From the NCBI GenBank assembly GCA_016758965.1, contig JAEPRB010000032.1:124001-188000 (forward strand): DNA of 64,000 nt, written 5' to 3'. Numbering within the stretch: the first letter of the stretch is position 1; every line of letters begins with the position of its first letter. The notes under the pieces are model-generated. The model made no database searches and had not been told where the DNA came from. It saw nothing but the letters and a program-made list of their open reading frames with translations. The position numbers were made by a program, and so were the translations under genes. The DNA comes from Circinella minor. Lineage: Eukaryota; Mucoromycota; Mucoromycetes; Mucorales; Lichtheimiaceae. Shown here piece after piece: positions 53,712 to 64,000 of the stretch.

Positions 53712-55906
53712 TTAAATTTTTTTATTTTCATGCACCACAAGATTTGCGACGGAATCGCTATACAACTGCTCTATCTCATGACGAAACATATCTATTGCTT
53801 TTTTACGCATAACAGCTTCCTTGCGAGTTGTTGGTAACTGTTTGTTTGAAGGTAATATATACACCATATCGGGCACGATAATGCTGGTACCGGACATAGC
53901 GTCCTTGTTGGCTTGATGAACTGCTCGATATACTAAAATACAAAATATTATAATATTATTAAAACAAGTCATCTGTGGCATACATATGCATAATTTGCAT
54001 AACGATGTCAATTGTACCTTTAGACGTCATTTCTGCAGGAGAGTATTCTATTGGTTTATCCAAGTGAAGTTCAACCAATACAGCAACAGTCTCACGATTG
54101 TCACCAATAATGATACAGTTTTTTACTATATCTTCATTATATATTTCTTTTTCCATGGGTGTTGGAAACACTTTTTTACCATTTGATCTATATATAAATT
54201 ATCATCAATATTACTATAATTTTATTTTACTTTTCTTTATTTCTATTTTTAATACTACTTACAAATTAATAGAGTCATCTACTCTGCCAACAAATGTCCA
54301 AGTATTATGCTTTATTTCTGGCTCCTTAAAAAACAAATCCTTTGTAGCATACTTGCCATCAGGCCGATTACTTAAGCCGGGAGCAAGGGAAGGAAAGCTT
54401 TCGTTTAAAACAAGCTGATAAATATTGTCTTGATTTTCATATGGCTCGAAAGTTGCATGATGCATAAATTCACTTGTAGGGCAGATGCTATACCAGTATT
54501 TGTTGTTATCCTTAGAAACATTAGATAAAGCAAGAATAGAGGATTCTATAGTATAAAAAAATTAGATCAATCAAGAACTACATATAGAATTTTCCTCTTT
54601 TTTTTTTTACCCGTTGCTCCATATTGGCTTTGTACATTTAAACCTTTTGATCGTAAATAGTCTCCAACAGATCTTCTGAGTGGTGCTCCATAATACAAGC
54701 AAAATTTCATGCGCTGTAATGTTTGTAACATTGTTTCTTCTTGTTGATATGTACTTTTGGCAAAAGTTGGCGACTTGTTTTTATCTTGCTTCTTTAAATG
54801 TTCGGCCAAATGTTCAAGAGTAATTGGTGAAGATAGCATGAGTGTTGCTTTATATTTCTCTGCAATAAAAAGGAAATCAGAAGGTTTGACATTACATTGA
54901 TCAAATATTAAGATACTTGATCCCATCAACAAGATAGCTATTAAAAAGACTAAGGAATACGTATTCAATGTAAAAAAATTGTGTAAATATTAGTCAAGTG
55001 TTTTTTTATTTTATTTTAAAAAAAAGAAAGAAATGAGCAATAAGATATTATTATGTACTTACCTCGAGCGGGCCCTGGAAACTTGGCAGTTGGTAATATT
55101 AAGACATCTTCAGACTTCATAATTAGATCGGGACAACCTGCTTGTTCAATCGAATTCGCTAGTGTCTCCTTTACTGCGTACAAGACTGATCGAGCATCTC
55201 GTGGAATAATCTTAGGAAGTGAAGTTGAGCCTGAAGTATACATATAAAACGCAGTATCTTTTGGACCAAGCTCATATTTTTCACGTTGTCGTCGTCCGAA
55301 AGGTGAGGAAACATTGTTATCAATGTTGGAATTTCCGCATAATGGTCTATCCATAGGTAGATTATTATTATTATCAGAAGCGACAGTTGTATTGATCAAA
55401 TATTCGTCTATATCGAGCTCATTCCAAATTTGTATGTTGTTGGAGAATGATGGTGATGATTCATGTATGGAATCTATACATTTGTATACTTTTTCATAAT
55501 GCTTTTCGAACGTAATTACATAGTTCGTGTTTGTTCCTTCAATAAAATGAGCGGTAACAGCCTCAGTTTCGCCCGTTGATAGGGAGAAGAACGACATTTC
55601 AAGTTTTATTACCGCCAAGAATGTGATAATATAGTGTATTGGTTTTTCACTAATAAGAGTAACAGTGGATTGTTTTTGTTGCTGGGGGTCAGCCCCAGTT
55701 TGGTCAATCATGATTTTCCAATGACTTGCAAGTTGAGTAACAATTTTATCCACTTGTCCATATGTCAATGTCTTGAATTCGTTTTCGCTGTTTGGTACTT
55801 GATAACGAATAAATAATTTATCGTGATGATTGTCTACCGTAGTTTCAAATACGTGTAAAAGTGATTCATAGTCGTTGTAGTTAAGATTGGTTTCCGAAGT
55901 GATCAT
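53712..55906 (-). CDS. Stand-alone adenylate-forming enzyme (AMP-binding, 618 aa)
   Basis: Five exons: 55906-55063, 54949-54611, 54545-54263, 54187-54018 and 53932-53712. The core motif is YMYTSGSTSLPK (canonical TSGSTGxPK, with Ser for the second Gly), followed by QSQYGATE, YATKDLF, GRVDDSINLSNGKKV and a C-terminal TTRKEAVMRKKA holding the likely catalytic Lys. These are the A3, A5, A7, A8 and A10 motifs of the acyl-CoA synthetase/NRPS adenylation superfamily. The motif style is closest to fungal NRPS-like and carboxylic acid reductase adenylation domains, but no carrier-protein or reductase domain follows. It should activate a carboxylic acid as acyl-AMP; the substrate is unknown. Its neighbours do not form a biosynthetic cluster. 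Confidence 0.85.
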
Positions 55907-56543
55907 GATATCCGGTCTTCAAAAAATAAGGGAAAAAGAAGTGAACTTTTGGGAGAGCGCTTTTATCTACGTAGCTTCCAGCCCCCTCCTTTGTTTTGAT
56001 GGTAGGGGAGGGGGTGTGCCACATAATTTAAAAAGTATAATCTAAAAAGTAAAAGGACTCCACAGTAATGCCGTGCTTTCATGCATAAGCAGTCATCTTT
56101 TTTAAATTGGGTTTACACAAAATTTAGTGCTTTGAAGTTGTGCTTATTTGCACGACTATGTGGTGATACGCCATTTTTAATTTTATACTATGCTGTTATT
56201 TAATCCTCAGTTTTTTCAAAGTAAATAAATAAACAATATGGCGTAAAGCTTCTCCAGCAATAGAGTTTATATTTTTTCTTCTTAAGATTTCAAATATAGC
56301 ATAAAATTATTGTATGCATAGGATTATGTATAAATGAAATCGGCCAAGGAACAACTTTCAGTAAGTTGGTAGTGAAGAGATTATACTATGTGTACATCCT
56401 TTTTGTTATCTACAAGACATATTATTCTATACTATTACAAAACATAAGACTTAATATTACTAGAGAGTGGATCTAAACAGTAACAAATTGATAATTGTTA
56501 ATAATAACATTTACAATCTGTTGGTATACTTAAATTAAAAATC
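55907..56543. other. Intergenic region upstream of the adenylation gene
   Basis: Contains a GC-richer purine/pyrimidine patch at 55978-56020 close to the start codon, possibly part of the promoter. Nothing else recognised. Confidence 0.4.
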
Positions 56544-57453
56544 ATGGGACCCCATGAGATTATTGGCGCCGGGAAGAGCAGGTGAGTTGATATTTATATT
56601 TAGTTGGTAGAAAAAAAACGAGATACCGTAAGTGTCTATTTTATACAATGCTTTTCTTCTTTTTTTGAACGGGCATGGGCAGTTTATGTGATCCATTAAA
56701 TATTCTCGAGTAAATATTCATTGGATAACTTGAATATTAGTTTATCGACTAAAGCAAAACGTATATATCTTAGATATAAGACACACCATATAAAAACATT
56801 TAATAAAGCGAGTGGATGTGCAGAAATATTTACAGAAGCATATGATCTTCCAGAAACACAAGATGATATAGATTGTGATTATTTGTACGATGGATTTGAT
56901 TATGGTTTGGATTGACCAACATGTACTTTTGTTGTACCTTTGATGAAAAAGTATTCAAATACAAAAGTAATATTAACGATCCAATACCTTGATAGTTTGT
57001 AAATATTTATAAAATAAATTTTTGTAATTATACGGATTGAATAATGGATAATAGGATAATCACGAGAATTTAAAATAAAAATATACATTTATATAGGACA
57101 AGTCCTTGACAAATACTTTATTTCTCGACCGAGAGCACAACATATGGTTAACAACCAAAGAAACGTATTGCATAACGTACTGTTTTAAATGGTATTCATA
57201 AAAATAAAAGTATGTATAGAGATAAGAAAGGATTGACCTTGACCACAATGCATGGATTTAAAAGATTGTACCTAAAGAAAAATTGCTCGTATCAGGACTT
57301 GGTGAAGAATGGGACCCACTATCAATTTTTGAATAAATTTATTTCAGATATAGAATATTCATACGTCAATACAACAGCTGATATGCTGGAAAGAGTTAGA
57401 TCAAAGGTGGATAAAGAAGTGCCATTCTCAGAGATTAACTTGAAATACAGTTA
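56544..57453 (+). pseudogene. Decayed sulfotransferase-family copy
   Basis: Parallels the intact gene at 61771-62786. The first exon begins MGPHEIIGAG but has lost bases around the P-loop glycines. The second part matches YKTHH, EAYDLPE, DYLYDGFD and PLMKKY, with TGA replacing the Trp codon at 56913-56915. Further fragments match the exon 4 start (CAAATACT and AGCACA blocks near 57110-57145) and the C-terminal NTTADM (57370-57390), with several frameshifts. Clearly non-functional. Confidence 0.85.
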
Positions 57454-57642
57454 TATCCAAAATTGTATAGTAATTTTTTCTGACGCCATATGAAGGAATA
57501 TATATTTTATTTCAATAAATAGATAAAAAGAAAGGCAGTGTGTGATGTGCTGTGTGTGCTGTGTGTATGTGATATATACATTCAATCTATATAATTAACA
57601 AAATACAAGAAAATGTTAATAGCAAATGAGTAATAAAATAAT

Positions 57643-58023
57643 TTACAACTTGCGGTTTGTTCGAAGAGCTGATTCAACAGCAGCGGCAGCCCATTCTTCT
57701 GAGTAATGGAAAACTTCTTCTCTGTACTAGATCTTGGAATAGCTTCTTCATCATTATATGTAACAAGTCAATACACCGAAAATAACGGGTACACCAGTAT
57801 CCAGTTATACACGCATAATACCATGAGTGACAGCATCACAAATATATTCAAAAGGCCCTGTCTTTTTATTTGATTTTTCCTTGTTAGCAAGTGCAGATGA
57901 TTCAAATAAATCGCTTGTAAAGTTGAAGCTTGAGCCTTGGACGCGTCAATCAATTGCTTGGCTGTCATAAGAGCCATAGACAGTATCCTAAATAACCATT
58001 TTCGTTTATTAGATTATTTTCTT

Positions 58024-58056
<33 letters not shown>

Positions 58057-58279
58057 ATTGTAAAAATTTATACACATTTAACTAAAAAAAACAATATTTA
58101 CCGTAGAGATGTTTTCGGGCAAAACAGCATACTTTTATTAAAGTTTCATAAACGCTTTTGTACATATTTTCTACAAGAACATAATTCCAACGAATGTGAA
58201 CGATGCAAATACGAAGACCGGAACCATCAAGTTTTGAGTGGGATCAGAAACAACCTTTTTCAACAGTTTTCTCACTCAT
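57643..58279 (-). pseudogene. RIB4: Lumazine synthase (RIB4-type) pseudogene
   Basis: Two exon-like parts, about 58279-58102 and 57987-57643, are separated by an intron-like gap with a homopolymer run (58027-58054). Recognisable pieces are LDGSGLRICIVHIRWNYV, YETLIK, AKQLIDASKAQAS, PFEYICDAVTHGIMRV, LDTGVPVIFGVLTCY and SEEWAAAAVESAL. These are landmarks of 6,7-dimethyl-8-ribityllumazine synthase, the penultimate enzyme of riboflavin synthesis. Breaks seen are a TGA after residue 11, a frameshift after GSY, a TAA in place of Gln within MRVxLDTG and further shifts after TCY. It is therefore dead, and an intact copy must exist elsewhere if the organism makes riboflavin. Confidence 0.88.
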
Positions 58280-59964
58280 TGTTTTATATGTTTAAAATGC
58301 CTTTATTTTTTTTAAATTGAAAATAGAAAAATATATATATTTGTCCATCATTACCGATCAGCTGTAAAGGTATACTTTGAGATGTGATTTTCTTGGACAA
58401 TTTGTCTTCACTTTTTCTAGCAATCCTTTCTTTTATTTACCCCTAACATAATAATATGTTGCCCCCTTACATGATCATTTTTTTCTGTTCACTAAATACG
58501 TACTGTTGTGCATACCATCTCTATTTTTTTCATCACTAATACAGTTGTGCAGAAAAATATTTATTATCAGTTTCCTGATAAATAAGAATAATATCAGCTA
58601 TATACATGTATAATCTTATTATTATGAACTCATTGTATTATATTACCAAGTGTCAATAGGTAGTTATTGAAGACAGTAGGACAGTAAGGCATGACCAAAG
58701 AAAGAGGAATAAAATAATCACAGCCATGGGGGGATGGCACGACCGCAGGATGGCACGACTTTTGGTTGCTATCGTGTCACATAGGTGCTTAATCCCAGAT
58801 AATTCATGTTGTTTTAACTAAGTGTGTTTGAGGATTATTAATTCGAGTATTACAAATAGTGTCTGCATTGAGATCCGATGAAAAAGAAAAACGACTATGT
58901 GTTATATATGCGACCACCACGTAACAAAGTTGCCGCAATACTAGATGAAGCAACAGAAATAGCAATACCACATTAAGCCCACATTTGCTAATAGTGCATT
59001 ATATATTAATGTCATCATAATAGTCCCCTTCCGTTGTAGTAGGTGGCGACGATTTTCATTATGTGGCGCAAAGATAGGGGGAGACACTGATTTTTCAAAG
59101 CCCAAGTTGGGAAAGACATACCTCAACCTTTTCCAATGTAATAAAAATAAATAAAAGCGAAAAAAAATACTGAAGTACATGCAAGGTCCTGCACTATCTG
59201 GTAAGGGATATATTATATTTCTTTAAAAAAGTAATCGTAGCTACTATAACTACGTATAGAAACTATTCTAAAATTCAAGTTATTGAAGAAAAGAACAGTA
59301 AATGAAATTGGAATCTTTCTGACTAAAAAATAACAGATTAGTTAAAAGCAAAATCCATCAGAAAGTAAATGTCTAGATGTTATAGTCTTTGAAATGACGT
59401 ATTTTTTTTTATTTGTAGTAAGGGGTGCCTTGTGGTCATGGATATTATATATAAGAATGCTGAGAGTAATAAAAAATATCTTACTTAAAACCTCTTTTCC
59501 TATGTAAGCAATACTTTTGGTTAATGGAAGTGACACAGAATATATATGTTACCTTGACTTATACACCGTTATGGTTATAAATATGATTGTGAAATAATTT
59601 ATCTTGAAATATACATTTTGTCTCCTTCATCTTTTTTTTAATAGTTATTGTGCATATTTTATGGATTATTCTTTTTTTTTCATTAGTAAAAAGATATCTT
59701 GGGTTTATAATCAACTTTTTGCATTATTTATAATTTTTATTCCAACCCTGTTATAATTTTGTGCTCTATATAAATATAATATAAATGTATGACATTTTTA
59801 TTTTTAATTTGTCATGTGCTTTTAGTAAGTTGAATAAGTTAATTCATTATTATTATTATACTAGTGAACCAAAAAAAAATTACTCAAAACGAAACAAAAG
59901 CACTGTTTTTTTAACATCATTATGTGTTAGAAAATATCATTTATTCAAAAGTACAACTTGCGAG
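58280..59964. other. Repeat-bounded AT-rich region without a recognised gene
   Basis: Apart from the direct repeat at 58670-58790, nothing is identified. A minus-strand frame at 59180-58941 contains RLRYVFPNLGFEKS and other protein-like residues but has no known match and may be an element remnant. Confidence 0.4.
58670..58790 (+). repeat. Direct repeat, copy 1
   Basis: Shares with 59965-60090 the blocks AATAAAATAA, CACAGCCATGGGGG, ATGGCAC, ACCGCAG, ATGGCACGAC and GTGTCACA in the same order and orientation. Nature unknown; possibly ends of an element or copies of a small repeat. Confidence 0.6.
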
Positions 59965-60090
59965 GCAAGGTAGTACGGAAGGGTCAATAGCACGACCGAA
60001 CACAGCGAAATAAAATAAACACAGCCATGGGGGAATGGCACAACCGCAGAATGGCACGACATTTTAGTACCTGCCATGTGTCACAAGTTT
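59965..60090 (+). repeat. Direct repeat, copy 2
   Basis: Partner of 58670-58790, about 1.29 kb downstream. It lies directly before a Helitron helicase remnant. Confidence 0.6.
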
Positions 60091-60171
60091 GTATTCGAGG
60101 CGATTGGTTTGTTGTTGCAGCCTTTATGTGTTGTATAACTTTCAAAAAAAAATTGCTTGTGAACAGCCATA

Positions 60172-60660
60172 TTGTTATAGGGGATGATTTTCGTCAAACT
60201 CTCCTCATCGTAACTAAAGGCACAAAAGCAAATTTTCTACATGCCCCCCCTTGACCAACTATAGGCTTTTTCGTTACACTGTTCCCCTACTTCGTCTCAC
60301 CTAAAATGTGCATCCAAACAAAACCCTGATCAAGCATTTGGTACCCAACTTCAGAACCTTACTGATTATCTTTTACCCATAGGTAAAGAAGAGAACCGGG
60401 AATATAACTATGTACCCCTAATTCTGATACTGTAACAATTGATTTACCTCGTGAATCATGTACTACCAACAGCAGTCTCAAAATTGTTGTACGAACTGCA
60501 TATCCCAAATTAGAGGAGAATTATAACAGTTACGATTGTATGAGAGATTGTGCTATTTTATCACCTTACAATGACAACGCCCATCAACATAATAATGCAG
60601 CGCATTCTTATTTGGCGATTGTAAAATCTGAAGCATTTCCAGCAACTCATCCGCCCAAAT
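60172..60660 (+). pseudogene. Remnant of a second Helitron helicase
   Basis: GDDFRQTLLIVTKGTKANF (60183-60240) matches the GGDFRQTLPVVKRGSRSD segment of the intact Helitron. A downstream frame encodes NLTDYLLPIGKEENREYNY, TIDLPRESCTTNSSLKIV and CMRDCAILSPYNDNAHQHN, matching the next helicase region (ERQRQFARDLLQIGDG; NLLNVIYPNLDN; RAILSPKNAVVDIIND), with stops and shifts between. Plus strand, opposite to the intact Helitron, and too diverged to be a recent copy. Confidence 0.75.
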
Positions 60661-61354
60661 ATTTACACATAATTTATTCAAACAACTATCCAATTATGGT
60701 ACTTCATAGCATCAATTTTTTTTTTAAAAAAAAGTTTATGCAATGCAATACACTTAATGTGTCGAAACGTTTGGGCAAGTGCGGAAGATTTTTGCGTGTT
60801 TATTAATGTTCTACGTACGTATAAAATTGCTTACATTCCTATGTCCTCTTTGAGTGCTATCGTCTAGATGAAATTGTCTATAGGTATTCTCTGAATTGCT
60901 CTATATTATAAAAACAACGATCTTCCATTTAAACTATATGCGACTTCCAGCTTCCTGTTGTTCCTTCATTTGCGATGGCTGACTAATAATTCACAAGATC
61001 AAACACTTAATCAAACTATACTTTGTCTACTAATTAAGTTTGTATTTGTTTGCAGCCAGCTATATTATCTCGAGTACGCACACCACTCCCTAATTTTCTT
61101 CCTTTTTCATCTTCTCCACAACAACCTCCGTTCTCCACCTCAAACAGAAAATATAGTTTATTGAAAAGTTTTCTCTAATCTACAGGCCTCCTAAATAACT
61201 TGAACTTAGTGTCCTAATAATGTTGTCCTAAGAGAAATATCGATAATCATTTCCCAGTACGTATAAAAGATTTTTTTTTTTTTGCTTTTATAATTTTATA
61301 CAGAAAAGAACATCATAATCAAAAATCGAAAATATCATTTAAAAACTTTAATGC

Positions 61355-61490
61355 ACTTGAATGGGGGGGGGTCTTGGGGGCTTGCCCTTTACCAAGGGGT
61401 TGAGTATTTTTTCCCAGCGAGTGTACCGTTAAACCTTGGCTCTGGAGGGATCGACGAGGTGTCGACGCGCTGCGATGCAGTTCAACCCAC
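61355..61490. repeat. GC-rich insertion resembling the Helitron-end modules
   Basis: Contains GGGGGGGGTCTTGGGGGCTTGCCC, similar to the GGGGGTTTGGGGGCTTGCCCCC part of 46960-46995, then a GTCGAC-containing stretch. The base composition is foreign to its surroundings. No CTAG terminus was fixed. Confidence 0.35.
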
Positions 61491-61499
61491 AAAGGCAAT

Positions 61500-61572
61500 T
61501 TTTTTTGAAAGTTGTACAACACATAAATACTATTCCCAAAAATATTTATGTGTTGTACAACTTTCAAAAAAA
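61500..61572. repeat. Perfect 30-bp inverted repeat (hairpin, 13-nt loop)
   Basis: Arms 61500-61529 and 61543-61572 are exact reverse complements around the core GAAAGTTGTACAACACATAAATA. A further diverged copy of the right arm is at 60124-60168, next to the Helitron helicase remnant. Confidence 0.85.
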
Positions 61573-61770
61573 TTTGCTTGTGAATAGCCAAAGATGCAAA
61601 GATTACAAAGATGATAAAAGCTCATAATAATCTCCTTTTTCTTTTTTTTTTCCTGCAATAACTTTTATAGTCTTGGTATACTTCACTATTTTAATTTATT
61701 TTCTTACTGAAGGTGAAAGGTTCATAATATTAATCTACTTATCGCGTAAAATAGAAACAAAACAAAAATC

Positions 61771-62786
61771 ATGGCACCCCTCAAGATTATTGGCGCTGGA
61801 ATGGGAAGAACAGGTGAGTTTGATATTGATATTTAGATTATCAAGGAACAACAAGAAAAATATTATTGGGTTCATACAATATTTTTCTTTCTGTTTTAAT
61901 AGGCACAAGCAGTTTACGCGACGCTTTAAACATTCTTGGGTATTGCTTTCATAACATTTATCTGTACTTTGTGAGAAAAGTATGTAGTTCTATATATTAA
62001 TAACAAAAGTAACGTCGTATTTAGGTATAAAACACATCACATGCATGCTTTCAATGAAGAAGGCCGTCGTCCTGATATGTTTGTCGAAGCATATGAGCAT
62101 CCCGAAGGAGATATAGATTGGGATTATTTGTATGAAGGATTTGATGCAGCCGTTGACTGGCCTACATGTTCGTTTGTCGGGCCCTTAATGAAAAAGTACC
62201 CAGAAGCCAAAGTGATCTTAACTTTACGTGATGTTGACGATTGGTAGTTATTGTTATATATACATAAAAGCGGCCTTTTTGTTTATAAACAAATGAGAAC
62301 TATTATTACTCTATGTTAACTAAGAGTTATATCTACAGGTACCGATCAATGGCAAATACTATATATCGAAAGCACACAGCATTACGTCTAGCTAATGACA
62401 ATTCGCCTAAAGGATGCATGATTAGAAGAATTCCTCTCGATGGCGCATTAGAAAAGCCAGAGGTATTTGAAGATGCAAAAGCAATAAAGCAAAAATTCAA
62501 TCAACATGTTCAATGGGTCAAGGAAAATGTATCAGAAGATCGTCTCTTGATTATGAATCTTGGAGAAGGGTGGGAACGGCTTTGCCAGTTTTTGAACATT
62601 CCAATCCCGGATGTGGCGTATCCTCATTCTAATACCACAGCAGATATGCATGTTCTGATGGAAAAAAGTAACATTCAGATCCACAACCCTCTAGTGGAAA
62701 ATATTAAACAGATCGAAAAAAGGGCCATCTCTAATATTACTCCAAACGACAACAATGTCAAAACTGTAATTTCTAGTACAGGATAA
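61771..62786 (+). CDS. Sulfotransferase-family P-loop protein (248 aa)
   Basis: Four exons: 61771-61813, 61903-61939, 62025-62243 and 62339-62786. The N terminus KIIGAGMGRTGTSSLRDAL is the PAPS-binding loop of the fungal/invertebrate sulfotransferase group often labelled Sulfotransfer_4. It is followed by KTHHM, the EAYEHPEGDIDWDYLYEGFD segment, DWPTCSFVGPLMKKYPEAKV and LTLRDVDDWYRSM. The C-terminal GEGWERLCQFLNIPIPDV then PHSNTT is also typical. The expected activity is sulfate transfer from PAPS to a small acceptor, unknown here. The C-terminal tail is hydrophilic and variable. A decayed relative lies at 56544-57453, suggesting local duplication and loss. Confidence 0.85.
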
Positions 62787-64000
62787 AACAAATGATGTAG
62801 TTTTCTTTTTCAATATTAGAGTAAACATACAAGCTAGTAAATAAATAATTCTTGTCGCTCTTCAACAGACTCTTGTAAACTTTTTCTTTTTTTTTTTTTT
62901 GTTTACTCAAATTTTTTCTTGATTTTATCATTGTTAGTACGTATACAGTTCCGAGAACAAAAATAATACGCCGTAATGCCTAATTAGTATCCTTGGATTC
63001 TGGTACAGAAATAAAGTTGAAAAAGTCTACGTAACAGGGGTTACTGATCGAGTTTGAAATCATAAGCATAGAAATTTGCCAAACTTCAGTTTCTAGACCC
63101 TTTTGGTATGGCGTTGGAACAATTTATAAAAAGGAGTATGGAGTACGATTATAGTATAACAGCTAGCATGTTCTATGCTATCCTAGTCTAGTATAAAAAA
63201 AGCACATCAAAAGAAATAAAACTAAAAATGGATACGTATTGTAGAATCTAAACTTTATGTTTTATGTATTTGGAGTGAGTGGTGTAAACTATTATACTAT
63301 AATATGATACCGTTATGTATATATAAATATTTATAAGTCATGGTTACGTACGTACAAGATGTTCATAGCTAAAATGAAAAAATAATAATTTGTTTCATTT
63401 AACACTTTGTATGACCAAGGTACTAAAAAATAACCAGAGTGGTTTATTTTGTATTAATGCCCAACCTTTTTTTTTTAGAATATGTCACAGATATGGAAGC
63501 AATCCAGCCATCATGTAGATGATAATAATAAGATTTAAGTTTTCAATAACTTTAATGACTACGTATCTGAACACCAGAAAGAATATAGAAAATTGTAGAT
63601 ATGCTTTATATTATGAAAATAATTATCAAAGTAATAATTGTATAAATGTTGGAGCGTGTAGTTGATTACCCGCAAAAAAAAAGATCTCACGTAAATCTCT
63701 ATCTTTTGTTTTATTTGATCCAGTTACCTCAAGTAAATAAAAACATCATTTTCATACTACAGTAATTTATGTAAACATCGTTGTAAGCTAATGGGCACAA
63801 CGTTATTTCTAGTGTATGTTTGTATAATGCTGGTGGATGTGAATACATTCACAATGGAAATATTGTAATTCTTCCCAATCCACAAAACAACATGATAGAG
63901 TTAAAATATCACATATTCTTGGTCTTGATAATTGACTTAGTTGTTACCATTCTATGATGCTTTTTTTTATATTGTCGTATTATGCCATTGTTTCGTCTGT
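62787..64000. other. Terminal AT-rich intergenic region
   Basis: 1.2 kb without coding, RNA or repeat features that could be supported. Confidence 0.5.

Noticed and set aside
61319..61627. Overlapping open frames across the hairpin
   Set aside because: They exist because of the inverted repeat and the G-rich insertion and have no independent support.

Overview
The window looks like nuclear DNA from an early-diverging filamentous fungus, most likely Mucoromycota (Mucorales-type). The evidence is very AT-rich intergenic DNA, many short introns with GTAAGT-like donors and TAG acceptors, proteins rich in poly-Gln/Asn/Ser, and best family matches to fungal housekeeping genes. The genus cannot be fixed from sequence alone.

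The first 35 kb is mostly ordinary gene space. It holds a small Ecl1-type zinc-binding protein (minus, 108-584), a long non-coding stretch containing a large inverted-repeat element (about 4.4-6.3 kb), a four-exon Old Yellow Enzyme (7036-8503), an RRM-bearing low-complexity protein (10282-12652), a DEAH-box helicase of the DHX35 type (12834-15512), a convergent alpha-arrestin with two PPxY motifs (15709-17837, minus) and a 17-exon giant HECT ubiquitin ligase of the Tom1/HUWE1 type (21624-34768).

The second part, 36-64 kb, is accessory and repeat-rich. Two paralogous short-chain dehydrogenases resembling 15-hydroxyprostaglandin dehydrogenase lie about 6 kb apart in the same orientation, with eight exons of nearly identical lengths. 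Between and beside them are several apparently non-autonomous inverted-repeat elements: a GGCGCGCC-studded element with a second, truncated copy, a CTACGGGCGC-ended element, a fold-back element nested inside it, and a small MITE. A damaged multi-exon gene of unknown type follows (45.0-46.7 kb). Next comes an apparently intact Helitron on the minus strand (gene 47508-52954, 1563 aa, with Rep HUH and Pif1-type helicase domains). Two GC-rich modules next to its 3' side both end in CTAG followed by T, as expected of Helitron 3' ends.

Distal to the Helitron are an intact stand-alone adenylate-forming enzyme (53712-55906, minus), a decayed sulfotransferase-like copy (56544-57453) with its intact relative 5 kb away (61771-62786), a broken lumazine synthase (RIB4-type) pseudogene (57643-58279, minus), a remnant of a second Helitron helicase (about 60.17-60.66 kb), a pair of 120-bp direct repeats and a perfect 30-bp hairpin.

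Functionally the first half covers ubiquitin ligation (HECT E3 and an arrestin adaptor), RNA processing (DHX35, RRM protein) and redox metabolism (OYE). The second half is a repeat-driven region of duplication, pseudogenisation and Helitron activity. Gene models were spliced by eye by joining GT-AG exons that keep frame; exon coordinates are given in each entry.
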